Assembly: GCF_035222275.1 (NCBI RefSeq)
Contig: NW_026946360.1
Span: 496,001 to 560,000, forward strand
Length of the DNA stretch: 64,000 nt
Direction of reading: 5' to 3'
Source: Podospora bellae-mahoneyi
Taxonomy: Eukaryota; Ascomycota; Sordariomycetes; Sordariales; Podosporaceae
Positions 48,697-60,474 of the stretch are shown here, piece after piece. The position numbers and the translations under genes were made by a program. The stretch's first letter is position 1. Each line of letters opens with the position of its first letter. The notes below the pieces were generated by a model. It was not told where the DNA came from, searched no databases, and saw only the letters and a program-made list of their open reading frames with translations.

Positions 48697-49187
48697 ATCT
48701 TATTTGTTGAAAACAGTGGTGGAATAATACCATTATTACGAGGGCACTGAAAGCTTCTGTGTATAGCCCAAGGGGCAGGCAATACGAGAACAAAAACCAA
48801 CTGCAGATGAGAAACTCAACAACGCATACCAAAATAGAACTACTAAGTGTTTCACTTTACTGCAACAACGATCTGAAAAGGAGCCATTCTTATTGACCGT
48901 GATTGTGCCACTGGAGAGTTTACGAAAGGTCGTACACGATGTCATCTTCTTTTCCTGCCTTATAACAACAAAGCTCTCACAGTGCTCGGGCAGGGAAGTA
49001 CAATCCACCAGTTCCAGCAAAGGAATTGACCAAAAGAAATGAGACTCAAGATGACCCGTACATGTCGTGATTCGATTTTCACATTTCGCTTCCTGAAAAT
49101 CTTGGTGTTCGTACAATCCGCTGTCATGCGTCATACTTAGAGTGCCCCAGATTGACAGGCATCGTGTATGTATCTGAAAGTTGTTCC
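48697..49187. other. Spacer between tRNA-Arg(CCT) and the PPTase gene
   Basis: This half-kilobase holds the tRNA 5' flank and the 3' region of the phosphopantetheinyl transferase gene. Only short unsupported frames are seen. Confidence 0.5.
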
Positions 49188-49952
49188 TCACCGGGCCTTC
49201 TTCTTTCCCTCGACTTTTGCATTCCCATTCCCATTGAAAGCATCGGGCTTGAATCCCAAACAAACCGCCGTCGCATAATCCCCATCATGACTGATACTCA
49301 ACAACGCCACCTGCCCCTTCACCCCCACCTCCTCATCTCCTAATATTACCGCCACTGGCGGTCCCGTTACCTTCCCAAATTCTGCCCTCGGCCCCAAACC
49401 ATCTACGTTCTCCAAGATATAATCCCCCTTATCCTTCCATTGCACCCGCCCCCTCGCCCCCTCCCCTTCTTCCTCAGCCGTCTCCTCCACCCTCCTCCCC
49501 AAATTCTCCTCACCCTCAACCACAATCTCCACCCCCCCAAACGTGACCTTCCCTGCTGACGTCCCCGCCCGAAAAGCATGAGCCTTGATCACTGCCTCCT
49601 TCGCCGCCCACCGCCCAGCCAACCACTCCGCCAGTTTCCAAATCTCCCCCCTTCTTTCCGATCGCTGTCTCCCAAGCAGATTCTTGTGCTTTACCGGACC
49701 GACCCCGTCCCGAAACGACATGACCTTCACCGCGTTGAGGTAGACGGGCAGCTCCTCCAACCGTTCCCTCTCGTTTTGCGTCAGCAGCTTCTTTGTGAAC
49801 CTGTCCACATTGTTGATCACGTTGAAGGGCCGGGCGAGGGTGGGGATGATGGGCGTGCCCTGGTTTGTGGTGATGAGGGAGTAAACTCGGGGGATCATGC
49901 AGACATCTGTCCCCAGGGTGAGACCCAACGGGAAGGGTATGACACCCTTCAT
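49188..49952 (-). CDS. AcpS-type phosphopantetheinyl transferase
   Basis: The frame from the ATG at 49952 encodes 254 residues (MKGVIPFPLGLTLGTDVCMI). It stays open for 30 codons further upstream but without another ATG, and a TTTTGTTAACAG acceptor just upstream suggests an intron in the leader. AcpS motifs are LTLGTDVCMIPRV (Mg/CoA-binding Asp), RWAAKEAVIKAH (catalytic Glu and Lys) and SISHDGDYATAVC. A Glu-rich insert sits around residues 145-175. Such enzymes move the 4'-phosphopantetheine arm of CoA onto a serine of carrier proteins. The AcpS-like fungal form (Ppt2 in yeast) acts on mitochondrial acyl carrier protein. No clear targeting peptide is seen from the chosen start; an upstream exon could supply one. 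Confidence 0.88.
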   Translation of the reverse strand: MKGVIPFPLGLTLGTDVCMIPRVYSLITTNQGTPIIPTLARPFNVINNVDRFTKKLLTQNERERLEELPVYLNAVKVMSFRDGVGPVKHKNLLGRQRSERRGEIWKLAEWLAGRWAAKEAVIKAHAFRAGTSAGKVTFGGVEIVVEGEENLGRRVEETAEEEGEGARGRVQWKDKGDYILENVDGLGPRAEFGKVTGPPVAVILGDEEVGVKGQVALLSISHDGDYATAVCLGFKPDAFNGNGNAKVEGKKKAR

Positions 49953-50390
49953 CTTGGCATATCTCAGGCTGCTGTTAACAAAAGAAAATTTGTCAAGGTC
50001 GTGGGATCGTGATGAAGAGAACTGAGCTCTGAGCTTGAGCACACACCCCTGTCGGTTGCAACCCTGCCAAGCGAGAACTTTCTGATCGCGATAGGCTATA
50101 ACTCTTATCGATAAGCATGTCGCCTACGTCATACCTGAACCAAACCAAACCAAAACACCATGCAAACATCGTGACTTTGGAAACAGGACAGAAAAGAACA
50201 CAAGGTGTTACATGTTGTGATTGTAGAAAAGAGACCTCGTAAGACTCAACAGTACAGCAATTTTGTGCCCACCCCCACCCCCGCCTCCTGAACCATTCCC
50301 TATTACTAAAACACCGTTCGTCCTTTATGGACGACTCCATATCCGCTTCCAGCTCTCACTCATTCTGTACCTCACCCTCTTCAAAAACCC
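49953..50390. promoter_or_regulatory. Leader and promoter region of the PPTase gene
   Basis: This 0.44-kb stretch lies between the chosen PPTase start and the end of the DUF1774-like gene, both on the minus strand. It includes the possible leader intron whose acceptor falls near 49976. No other feature was seen. Confidence 0.4.
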
Positions 50391-51374
50391 CTAATTGTCA
50401 GCCAACAGAGGCGCTCTCTCGGCATCTCCAACAGGCTCTCTCCTATTGCCGAAGAAGTCTTCCCGCCCAGTCCAAGCCGGCACGGCAACCAACACAGTAG
50501 CCACAAACAGCACCGACATGATGGTGAATGCAAAGATCCACTGGAACGCAATGATCTGTCTGAAAAACTGCGCGACGCCCAGGGAAGCTGACAAGACACT
50601 GAGAGCAAACCCCATGGTGTAGTCCTATGTTCTATTAGCACCGCGCCGTATTCTTTTTGTCTGATGGAAGAAAATACCTTGTATAAAAAGATGAAGAACA
50701 AGCCATAGCCCAACAAGCTCCAAATAAAGACATTGGCAAAGATCCTGGCAACAAGACTATGCTGATGGGGAACCATGATCGCTCCATTCCAGTAGATCGC
50801 CACAAACGTCCAGGCCAAGGGCCAGCTCACAGCTCCTGCGTGGATAAGCTTGGTGTAAGTCGCATGGCGGAAGTACAAGCTTGACAGGTTGAAGAAGTTG
50901 ATGATCAAGATGATCTCAGACCAGACAAAGTGCGACCGGACAAAGAGCATAACCCAGGCGAAATGGAGGAGGTTGTTGAGAATGAAATGGCTGCCGACGG
51001 AAGCCGCGGCGTTGACGATTGTGGCATCAGAGGAGAAGAGGTGAGAGGTATAGATCAACTGGAGGATAAACATGACGACAAAGTAGATGGAGGTAATGAC
51101 TGCATTTTGGGTGAAGCCAGAGTAGTGATGATAGTTCTGGTGCCAAATGTTACCCCCAAGGTATTTTCCGTCGGCAGGCGCATGGGTATCGTAGTAAACG
51201 GTGGTGACGACGGACAAGAGCCAGGTGAGAAGTGAGAGGACCTTGTAGGTCGTGATGGAGGTTGTAGTGTGGGAGTCACGCTTGGCGAACGGGTTAACTG
51301 CGGTCACGATGGTTAGTATTGATCCTGAGATCGGGATGTGGGATGCGAAGCGTACTTTGGTGGAAGCGATCCAT
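50391..51374 (-). CDS. Multi-pass membrane protein, DUF1774-like
   Basis: Three exons on the minus strand (51374-51356, 51297-50678, 50624-50391) give 290 residues. The main frame lacks an ATG; a 19-nt first exon (MDRFHQ) placed before a GTACGC donor restores phase and start, giving MDRFHQINPFAKRDS. About seven hydrophobic spans follow (for example VLSLLTWLLSVVTTVYY, VITSIYFVVMFILQLI, LAWTFVAIYWNGAIMV). The last exon adds FALSVLSASLGVAQFFRQI and a short cytosolic tail ending APLLADN. The layout, with an NPF-start and GGNIWHQNYH loop after span 1, resembles fungal DUF1774 proteins, whose function I do not know. The final LL motif resembles a vacuolar sorting signal, an inference only. Confidence 0.7.
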
Positions 51375-54099
51375 TTTGCCGGTTCAGCGTGTATTTCCAG
51401 GACTTCGAGAAGTTGATGACTTGCTGGATTGTCGGGTTGTCAAGAAGCAATGGTAGGAAGGTCGGTGTTTTGTGTTCAAGGAAGGGTTTCCTATCAGTAG
51501 TGGAGACGGGATGGAATGCTCGGGAAACTGCCCGTCAGTGGCTGCCTTTTACTTCTGGTTTCAGTGTTGCGGATGTTGCGGGGAAGCAAAGCACGTTGGG
51601 ATACACGAGGCAGGGAATTGTAGATTTCCAGGTTGAACAAAAACCAGCCGATTGGCCTTATTGAGCTCCAAGTTGCCACCCCATCTGTTTGAAGCAGTGG
51701 TCTTGCGTCGATGGATTGGATGAAGGTGTGTTACTTTGCCTACATAGGATGCGTTACCTGTTACCTGCCGTTGAAGAACCGGTCACCTTGACAACTGCGT
51801 CATTGGTTTTGTTTATGACAGATGATCAGTTTGAGGTAAGACTCTCCCAAGTTTGGTGCTCCTAATGCCAAAATAGCGATGGAACAGAGGAGAGAAATTC
51901 ATTTTTGATCCCCCCGATATGGCTGAAATATGGACAATAACTGCAGAGTTGCTCAGTATCCAACATGAAGTCCATCAATTAAGTTGCGAATTCGAGATGC
52001 AGGACAGGAAGGATGCTGCGGGCCAGCGATGATATGATTGGCCATTGATTTCAATCAATTACATCATACCCCTCCACAGTTCACTTTGAATCGTTCCACT
52101 TTTGACTGTTGTGAACCTCAATGGCCAGGCCAAATTCCGCCTCGTGTTGGCTTCGAGAAAAAAACACATGAGGATTGTGGACCTCAAGCATTCTGGTATC
52201 GCTCATTTTCAGCCCAAACCAACCAGTCCAAGGCTTCCTCGACAGTCGAACCATCTAAGCTACAAGCTTCATTGTCAGCCAGATGTCATTTCGGACCTAC
52301 CTTATAAAAAAGTGCGGGGCAATTCAAGACCGACCACCACTGCAGGTGACATCGCCGATCTCCAAACACCATTAGGGATCACGAGGCCTGCCTGAACTTG
52401 GAGATGACGGGAAATCCAGTTCAGCTTGGTGAGACATGGTGAGTTTGGGAATCCCGTCATGTCATGTACACTGCTAGTTATGTCCGGACTGTCAAAAGTT
52501 CACTTTCCTAATTGAGCTATTGTCATTAGATGGAGAGATTGTACATTTCCAATTCATGGCATTCTGCACACCGCATCGATATCGACCAGGAAGGCAGATT
52601 CGAGATGGCATATTGGACCCTTTGGGCATTGAAAGTTAAGCAGCCACGTCAAGTGTCAAGAGGCTGGTGGATTGCAGGTGGCTTGCATGATGTCGTCGCC
52701 CGGCTTTGGTAGCCCCACCCGGTATCACATCATCTGGTTGGTGAGGGACTCCCTGCACCTTTTAGGTGCCATCACTACAGTTGCAACGCTACTGTCAGCA
52801 TGATGTTCTAGGTCCAAATGGATTCCGGGTCTCTTAATTGTACACTACATTCTTGTGGGCACCAAGCTGTTTTTTCTTTGAAATTACACGATACATCGAC
52901 CTGCACACATACATTCCCTACACACCACACCTGCTGCTCTCAGAAGCCGATGCCTTGCCAGGCGTATTACCTCTGTCATCAGTTAGCAACGGCAGTCCGT
53001 GATGGCTGAAAGGGTCTCACCTCGAATAACATGAGTATCTTAGAGGACTCAAAGATTGCCGGTTGCTTCGCCCATTCCAGTTCCCTTTTCCGTAACTGCC
53101 AGCTTTGTTTTCACAGCCCGGCGGGAAACCAGTGTACTTTCTTCGAGTCGTGGGCCGCTTTTCCCTTGCGTAGTTGTGCTCTCCCAGCTTGATCTCTGGT
53201 AGATGTTCTGGAAGTCCTCTACCGGGTACCATCGGTGTGGGCTTCTTTGACGGTTCGTTCGTGTGCGAGTTCGGCTGGTCTTCTTGAGATTCGGCGGAAA
53301 CGACTGCCGATGGTGCTTTGAGCTCGAGTTTTTTCTTTCGGAATGTGGTCGGGATACCATCTGTGATCCAAGCCCCAATCTCTAGGAGATCAACGGCTGA
53401 GTCTGAAGATAGACCCATGGTGAAAACACGGGGAAAATGTTGGGGACAATCTTTAATGCCTCTCATTCCGTCCAGGCTGCCTTACTTTGGGCAGACACCG
53501 TACTTGAATCTCTTTCTTCGACTCCTTTCCCAACACTCACATAGGAGGCAGTTCAAACATCACCTTTTTCATCACCGCCCAATTTGATACACAGCATATT
53601 AGCCCACAAATGGCGAAACAGTGGCGGTCAGCTTTGGAATTCTGGAATTCCATTTCAGTATCAAAACATTTATTTCCTGGGGTTGACGGGCAAAGCGGCT
53701 CAGCGCACACCTCAGTATGCATATGCATTAGTGAATCGTCGCGTCCAGCATGATACGACTCGCTCCTATTGGCCGCATCCTACTGTTCACCGTTTATGAG
53801 AGCCAAGGATGCGCCTTTCAGATACGGCTTATTGGGTTGACTTGGACGCCTTGCGAGGCGCAAGGCACAATTTCCAGTTCTCCTTTGGTCGTCCGCGAAC
53901 CGACCTGAGCTTCAATTTCCATTTGCCTTAAGAAGATAGAGTTCGCTTGTCTTCGGCCAGGCACGATGGCATTGGGTATATTAGGAACAAGAGTCAACTG
54001 CTTAGAATCATCAAATCTCTTCCGATGACAGTCAAAGTAGGACAGCCAGTGTCTCGATCCAAGCACCAGTCTCGAGTTTCAAGACGAATACACGCCAGG
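51375..54099. other. Intergenic stretch, DUF1774-like gene / Clr5 gene
   Basis: This is 2.7 kb between two divergent genes. Most frames are short. The one with the most protein-like look is the minus-strand frame at 53017-53466, listed separately with low confidence. No RNA gene or mobile element was recognised. Confidence 0.4.
53017..53466 (-). CDS. Doubtful 149-codon open frame
   Basis: An ATG-initiated minus-strand frame encodes a hydrophilic Lys/Pro/Ser-rich product; a second ATG 15 codons in begins MGLSSDSAVDLLEIGAWITD. No domain is recognised. The pattern of charged and proline residues looks somewhat protein-like, but no splice partner or conserved motif supports it. Confidence 0.2.
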   Translation of the reverse strand: MRGIKDCPQHFPRVFTMGLSSDSAVDLLEIGAWITDGIPTTFRKKKLELKAPSAVVSAESQEDQPNSHTNEPSKKPTPMVPGRGLPEHLPEIKLGEHNYAREKRPTTRRKYTGFPPGCENKAGSYGKGNWNGRSNRQSLSPLRYSCYSR

Positions 54100-55909
54100 A
54101 TGTCCGAGAGAGATAATTTCGTCCCCCACGAAAAAGAGCACGCAAAACGCATACAGGAGGAACGCTGGGAGCACTATAAAGATGTTATCGTCGCCAAGTA
54201 CAGAGAGTCGACGCTCACTAACACCAAAACGTATATGGAAAAGGAATACAACTTCAAAGCATCGTGGGTCATTTCTGCCCCTGTTCAACTAATATTCTAA
54301 CGGTTCAACTAGTCGGCGTCAATATGTTCACCGTTTTAGCAAACAAAAATGGAATATCAGCAAATACAAGGGAGGACAGCCTCAGGTCGTGGATGAGCCA
54401 TCGCCAAACACCCCCCTTTCGAGGCAGAACCCAGCCTCACCTGACCTTTCGTCTGTTGCCCTTCATCCCCCTTCACCCACGACAAGGCCAGCTTTTGATT
54501 TCTCACGTTACTCGTCTGAGCAACTGGCTGCATCCCACATTCTCTCAGACGGCCTCCTGTACCTCGGTGATTTGAATAATGCGTTCGCCATCAAAGCGGA
54601 GCTTTACAGGGTTATCACGGCAGGCCATGGCGACTTTACTGATCAGGAGATCAGACGACAACTTTTACGACGATATGTCATTGACTGCATCTGCATCATA
54701 CAAACCGAGGCCGACGCAAAAGCTGCCCGTCAAATGCTGGAGCAGAATGACCTTTTGTACGAGAGGTGGGCAGATACTGATGACAACACATGGGAGAGTG
54801 TTCTCTTCCGCATTCTCACCTCGAGGACCTATGATTCGGAGAATTCTGAAAGCTCGATTATACAGATTGTCGAGATCATCAACAAAACCACCGTCGAAGC
54901 AGACGAGGCAGGCCACGAAAAGCTGCAGACACTGACGCCTAGAAAGTACCGTTTCGACCTTCTCATGTACAAAATATTCAGCTATGCGTTGGAGAGGTAC
55001 AATGAACCGACAGCCGTGGACGAAATGCCCATTGACGTTGGGGGGCTCCTGAAGCAGTTCAAGAACACCCAACCCGCAATCAAGGACTCCAGCGTTGATC
55101 CTCGGCTGGAATGGGAACTCGTGCTGAAAACTCTGGACTTTTGTGTTTCCGAGCTCTCAAATGGCGAGTTTCATCCCCTGAGACTCGACAACAAGACCAC
55201 CAGGGCCAACAGGATTTTCTGCACTCTTTTGTGTGCTCTTCAAAAGCAGATTATGATTCGGGAGCAAACAACGACGGCTCTAGACAACATTTCAAGCGAC
55301 AAGGCACATGCCCAGTTTGCAAGTGTTTACACCGAGCTTCTCGGCATCGTGGTCGGCCTGATAGTCGATGAAGCGCCATCCTTGGAATTCTCCCGAAATC
55401 CCTTGCCACTGAAGGAGTGGGCTCTGAGAGGCGCCCAAAAAGTCAAGAGTCTTGCGGAACAGTCAAACCTTGACCAGGAAAAGACAGGTCTAATTGACCG
55501 GTTCCTCGACAAGGCAAACTCAATGAACGTGGAGATCATGCTTGAGAACCTTTCGAGGAAGCAGCCCGAGGAAGTCAACATCCGCGAACTCAACCTCCTC
55601 CGCAAGGAATTGGCACAGAATCTCGGCGTGGAAACTCTTCTCGACTTGGAACCTAGAGCATCGGTGATTGTACCCTTGACTGCGAGCTGGGAGCTTTACG
55701 ACCGGAGTGCCTCTCAACATAGCCAACCTGTGTTTCACCTGCTGCACGGCCAACCGGCGCCAAGGGGGGCTAGATCACGCTCAGTATCTCGATCGCATTC
55801 GCCTTCTGCTACTAGCAGTAGCCAGTCATCCGCCACAAACGGAAATGCCACCGGCCAGGCGAGCGATGCTTCTGCCGAGGGGGATAGTGAAGATATTATT
55901 CTTGACTAA
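54100..55909 (+). CDS. Clr5-domain protein of unknown function
   Basis: Two exons (54100-54263, 54313-55909) give 586 residues, joined by a 49-bp intron with a GTGGGT donor. The Clr5 domain spans about residues 20-70: RWEHYKDVIVAKYRE, then EKEYNFKASRRQYVHRFSKQ. This domain is widespread at the N-terminus of fungal proteins and resembles a small DNA- or protein-binding module; fission yeast Clr5 acts in silencing. The long C-terminal part is helical and acidic, without a recognised fold, and ends in an SRSRSVSRSHSPS-like Ser/Arg stretch and an acidic tip. The ATG at 54100 opens directly before the domain; the frame is open further upstream but not convincingly. A regulatory role is an inference. 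Confidence 0.75.
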
Positions 55910-56642
55910 AAACGCCCCCTCCCTTTCACGTCCTGGGCACTGTTGTTTTTCTCTCGATTCTCTCGTTATATAGACTCAAGTTTTTTCTGGGCCCGTTTCT
56001 CATTCCACATTTGATATAAGGTAGCCAGCGCGTAGTTTGGATCAGCGGGTTCATTTCGTTTTGTTTGCCTTTCTTGTCTCCTCCCTTATGTTGTCTTTTA
56101 CTACTCTATACGCTATACTAGAATGACTATTTTTCCTTCTTTCCGTTTCATCTTGACACTTGCTCTCTGTTTTTCCTTTTCCCCTCCAACGACTTGTACG
56201 TGAAAAACATGGAGAGCTTCCTCATGCCCAGAAATACACGATATAGAATAGGTAGCAAGGCACGTATTCACAAGAGGTTCCGGACTGTCTCACGGTGTCT
56301 TTACCGGCAATCCCTGTGGTGTTTACACGCCCTCGGGGTTTCTGAATACTCGGCTTGACGACGAAATTCTTGCAGCAACGCCGATAAGTTGGTCCGCCCT
56401 TTTACATGTTTGACACTTGACGTGGTATTCTTTACTTGTTTGGCACGACATGTTCAATCCCAGAATGCGCGAAATAATCCCGGGGAGAAATCTTTCTGAT
56501 TCTCAGAACATGTACTTTGCTACCAAATTATCCCGTGTGTAGTATTGTACACGTCCTTGATAATGACAAATTGATGAGCACAAAAAATGCAACAAAACAA
56601 ATGAAGCAAAGCTCATGAAAAGTTGAGTGGTATGCATGCCTC
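55910..56642. other. Convergent 3' region, Clr5 gene / GMC gene
   Basis: This 0.73 kb of AT- and T-rich sequence is typical of 3' ends. No gene was recognised. Confidence 0.5.
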
Positions 56643-59032
56643 TCAGGACTGGTAGGGACGACCATGGTCATCATTGACGCGCCCTGCAACTCCGGGACCC
56701 TCCGCGATACCAGGTCCAAGGCCTGGAGGACCATTCGTAAAGGGGTTTGATGGCGGTGTTACATCACTATCGTTGGGGTCCGAGCCGCTCATGGTGCTGC
56801 TGTCTTGTTTGATGATATCTGCTGCCTGGATCCGCTGTTAGTGTCGTGGAAAAGCTAGGGGATTGTGGGGGTCAGGTTGACAAACCTTTTCAGCGATAGC
56901 ATACACAGCTGCCTGGATGTGAGCAGCCGGTAACAAAGGTATAATACCAGCATCGATAACCCTCAAGTTCGATGCCCCGTACACCATCAACCGCGGGCTC
57001 ACGACTCCCCCAAACTCCAAAGGTAGCATTGATGTTGATCCGGCAGGATGAAACTCGGTTTGCAGCTTGGAGTGAACTGCCTCCAATAGAGCTGTATCAT
57101 TCTGGCTGGTAAGATCATCCCAAGGGTACGCGGGCTGAGGGACGAGCTGCTGCATGGCCTTTGTCTTGACTAACTGATTATTAAGCTTGAGACCGCGCAC
57201 AATGATGTCGCAGTCGAATGGGTGTGAACAATAGCGCGGGTCGAGAAGAATATTTCGGGCCACGGAGCCGTTAGCGAGGAGGTCGGCAGACAATGCCCGG
57301 ACAAAACCTCTGCTCAAAGGATGCTGAACTGCTGCTGTTAAAGTACCGATGCTGTCTGCCATCACCTCGAGCGCACCCACACTTGAGCGGGCGAGGAGGG
57401 AGGTAAGGAGGTGTTGTTGACGGGCATAGCCTGTCAGGATCGTTGGGTGTTGACCTGGTCCAGGAGGGAGGTGAGACTCGGGTTCGGAACTAGGTATGTT
57501 CGATAAGAGGGTTTCCCAGTTCGTATCGAGATGTCGGAGAGAGGCAAACGCGAGAGTTGAGATTAGTGGGTGCGTCAGGGGACCTGTTCGGTTGGCAAAG
57601 TATTGGCTCTCAACTTCCTCAAGAATACTGCCAGTGAGGTTGTTCGCCGTAAACATTCCAAAACGAGTGTCTAACAATCATCAGCTACTCATTTGAGAAG
57701 TGGAGAACCTCGGATAGTCACTCACAGTTGTAAAACGCGCCGACCATTGCGTGATCTTGGAGGTTCTGGCCAACCCCCGGCAGGTCGATCTGAACAGGTA
57801 CACCCAGTTCATCCAGAACGGAAGCTGGACCTATGCCAGACACTTGCAGTAACGCTGGTGAAATGATAGCCCCCGCTGCTAGGATCACCTCCCTATTGCA
57901 TGCCATTCTCTTCCGTGGGGAGTCAAACGATGTTGCGAACTGCTTTATTAGTTCTAAGTCCTAGTTCAAAATCACTAAAGCCGCTCACCTCAACCCCAAA
58001 TGCTCTCTTGAGACCCTTAGCAGGCCGTTCGGAGTCTTCATCAATAGCCTCAGTCCCGAAGAGGACGCGAGTGACGGTCTGCTGGGTCGCCAAATGCAGG
58101 TTTGGGCGACTTAGGACACTGTCCAGATACGCCCTTCGGCTGTCCGCTCGTGACTGGTTACGATCGTTGATAGTAGCTGGGGCAACCGAAGCGCCTGCTG
58201 CAATACCGGTATTGATGTCGGGAAGGAGCGGGATCCCGAGCTCAGAGATGCCCTCGAGGAAGTTACCTTGGAGTGGTCAGCGTGAGACCCTGCCATGGAA
58301 AAAAGGGGGTGACATACGAGATGAATTATAAAAGAATCTCGGGTAGCCTACTTGCAAGGGACCTTTCTGGCCGTGAACTTTCATATGTGGTCGAATATGA
58401 AGATTTTGACTGTCTTCTGGAGCCACACAGGCAGTAAAGTTCTCGCTCTTTTTGAAGTAACGAAGCATTCCGTGCCAACTCCAGCCGGGATTCCCCAGCG
58501 TACGCCAGGCATCATAATCGTACCTGGCTCCGCGGGTCATGACGAGACCATTGAGGATGCTACCACCTCCAACAACATGACCCTGGCCGTAGTCCCGAGT
58601 ACGGTTGTCTAAGGATTCCTGTGGTGCGGTGGTGATGTTCCAGTTCTGAGACGGAATGAAACCGTGGCCGACAAGTCCGGGGATAGTGACGAGGTCCGGG
58701 CCTGAGTCTCTATAGTTGTGCGTTAGCAGATATCTAACTGAACTACTGCTCGGTGTCTACTAACAACTCGCCAGCCTCGAGAACAAGAACAGTCACTATG
58801 CCTTCATGTCAGTCAAACAAGAAGATGCGTATGAATCAGATAGGAGCCCACCATTTTTGTTCTCGGTGAGTCGATTGGCTACAACGAGGCCGGAAACACC
58901 GCCACCGACAACAATGTAGTCGTAGGAAGGGAGCGCGAGATCGATGAACTTGTTGGCTGGGACGAGAAGCCCATCCACAGCCTGTAGGCACGCTGAAAAA
59001 AAAATAGCGACTAAAAATGCAGTCAAATCCAT
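56643..59032 (-). CDS. GMC-family FAD oxidoreductase, secreted type
   Basis: Seven exons on the minus strand (59032-58852, 58795-58765, 58709-58318, 58266-57989, 57939-57726, 57670-56886, 56825-56643) join in frame to 687 residues. The N-terminus [20 protein letters not shown] is a signal peptide. The FAD-binding fold starts at [19 protein letters not shown] and continues [13 protein letters not shown] signature regions are [19 protein letters not shown] and [18 protein letters not shown]. The two active-site histidines appear conserved, in [10 protein letters not shown] (H573) and [15 protein letters not shown] (H616). The family includes aryl-alcohol oxidase, glucose oxidase/dehydrogenase and other AA3-type enzymes, some supplying H2O2 or electrons during wood decay. 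The substrate cannot be told. The last exon adds an unusual Gly/Pro-rich tail of about 55 residues past the usual end. Several N-glycosylation sequons (such as NFT, NLT, NGS) are visible. Confidence 0.9.
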
Positions 59033-60474
59033 CTCGAACGACTGAATCAATGGATGAAGTGCAAAATATCGTCAAGAAATGCTGTTTGACAAAAGATTGG
59101 TTCGCTAGTAGTTAATCCCTACAAACGCTGAAAACTCATGACTTGTATGGGTGTCGGTGGGTAGGTGTGTGATGCTGCTCCGCTTGACATGAAAATAAAA
59201 CGACGAGGTCGCTGGGCGATGAGAAAAGGGGACAGTGTCGGCGGTGAGCATATCTGGGAGGGAGCGACTTGATGTGGATGTCAAAGCATGCTCACGCGAT
59301 ATTCATAAACACAGCCCTCCTCTCAGGTCGATACAGAACTCACTTGCTCCCAGTTCCCCACATCGCACATTCTTTTCCTCGACTTTCATTGCTTGACCTA
59401 ACGGGCGAAAAGGTTTTGCAGCCTTCGGGGCCAGAGCCTCATCACATGGCAGCAGAACCACGGCCATATGTTCATGGCTCCTTCCAACCATCGAAGCTCC
59501 TTCCCAATATCAACCACACTTACCCCCCATCTGAACACCGATGGGCCGAAACTGTGGCCTCATGCTCCACTTCTCGTCTTTACTCACTGTTTTATTCGCA
59601 CGAGTCTCGCTCACGGATCGGAGCCTGGAGGTAACGTGTGGATCTGGAGCCGTTGTTTGCCATTGCTGCCCCTTGCGTTTCCGTCACCCACATGCAACGT
59701 GCGGGCAGGCAAATCTGGATGTTGATGTCACTGTCCCGACTGCTGCCGCGCAGAACATTTCTTTGATCTTCTCGCCAACACTTGGACTGGGATTAGAATT
59801 AGATGAGACGAGCTCAAGACATATATGCTGTAATCCAGGGGAAGTGGTGATTTATGATATGATACCAGGGCTGAAAATACAATACTAAAATAAAACTAGT
59901 TGGTATTGCTGCGTGATAGAGATCGATCGAGCGGGATCATCAACCTGCCCCAAAAAACACACTTGATACTAACAACATATCAAGGCGATTCTATGCACCG
60001 TATGCTGATCGAAGCAGAAAAGGAGCAGCTGATGTCGTTTTTCTTGAAGAATTTCAAGAAGTGCGACATCATCATCCACCCCTCTCCCACCTCAATCAAC
60101 AAGTTAAAATAACAAGTAAAACAAAATAGCATTCATCAACTCCCTACAACGAAAAGTTTCCTATCACTCTTCACACTTGTTCATACAAGTAGAACAAAGA
60201 AAACAGAGGTCCATAAAAGAAAGAAGTGTCATAAAACTACGTGCTCAGCCTAAGAGCTGAAAACACAAAACATCGAATTATCCATCCATCAAAGTGTGGC
60301 TTGGAAAGGGGGGGGGGTATCTGCGCATATCCATTACTACAACCTTTTTTCTCGCCTCTCTCCCTCTTGCTCTCTCTCCCTGCCGGTATCATATATCTTT
60401 CTCTCAGTCTGACAACAAAAGCCAAATGCCCGAAGCCATGCTATGCAGATCAGATATGCAAACACTGAGTCAAA
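59033..60474. other. Intergenic region, GMC gene promoter / channel gene 3' end
   Basis: This is 1.4 kb between two minus-strand genes. The part near 59033-59700 is likely promoter of the GMC gene, and the A/T-rich part near 60100-60474 is 3' sequence of the channel gene. No supported frame or RNA gene was seen. Confidence 0.5.
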
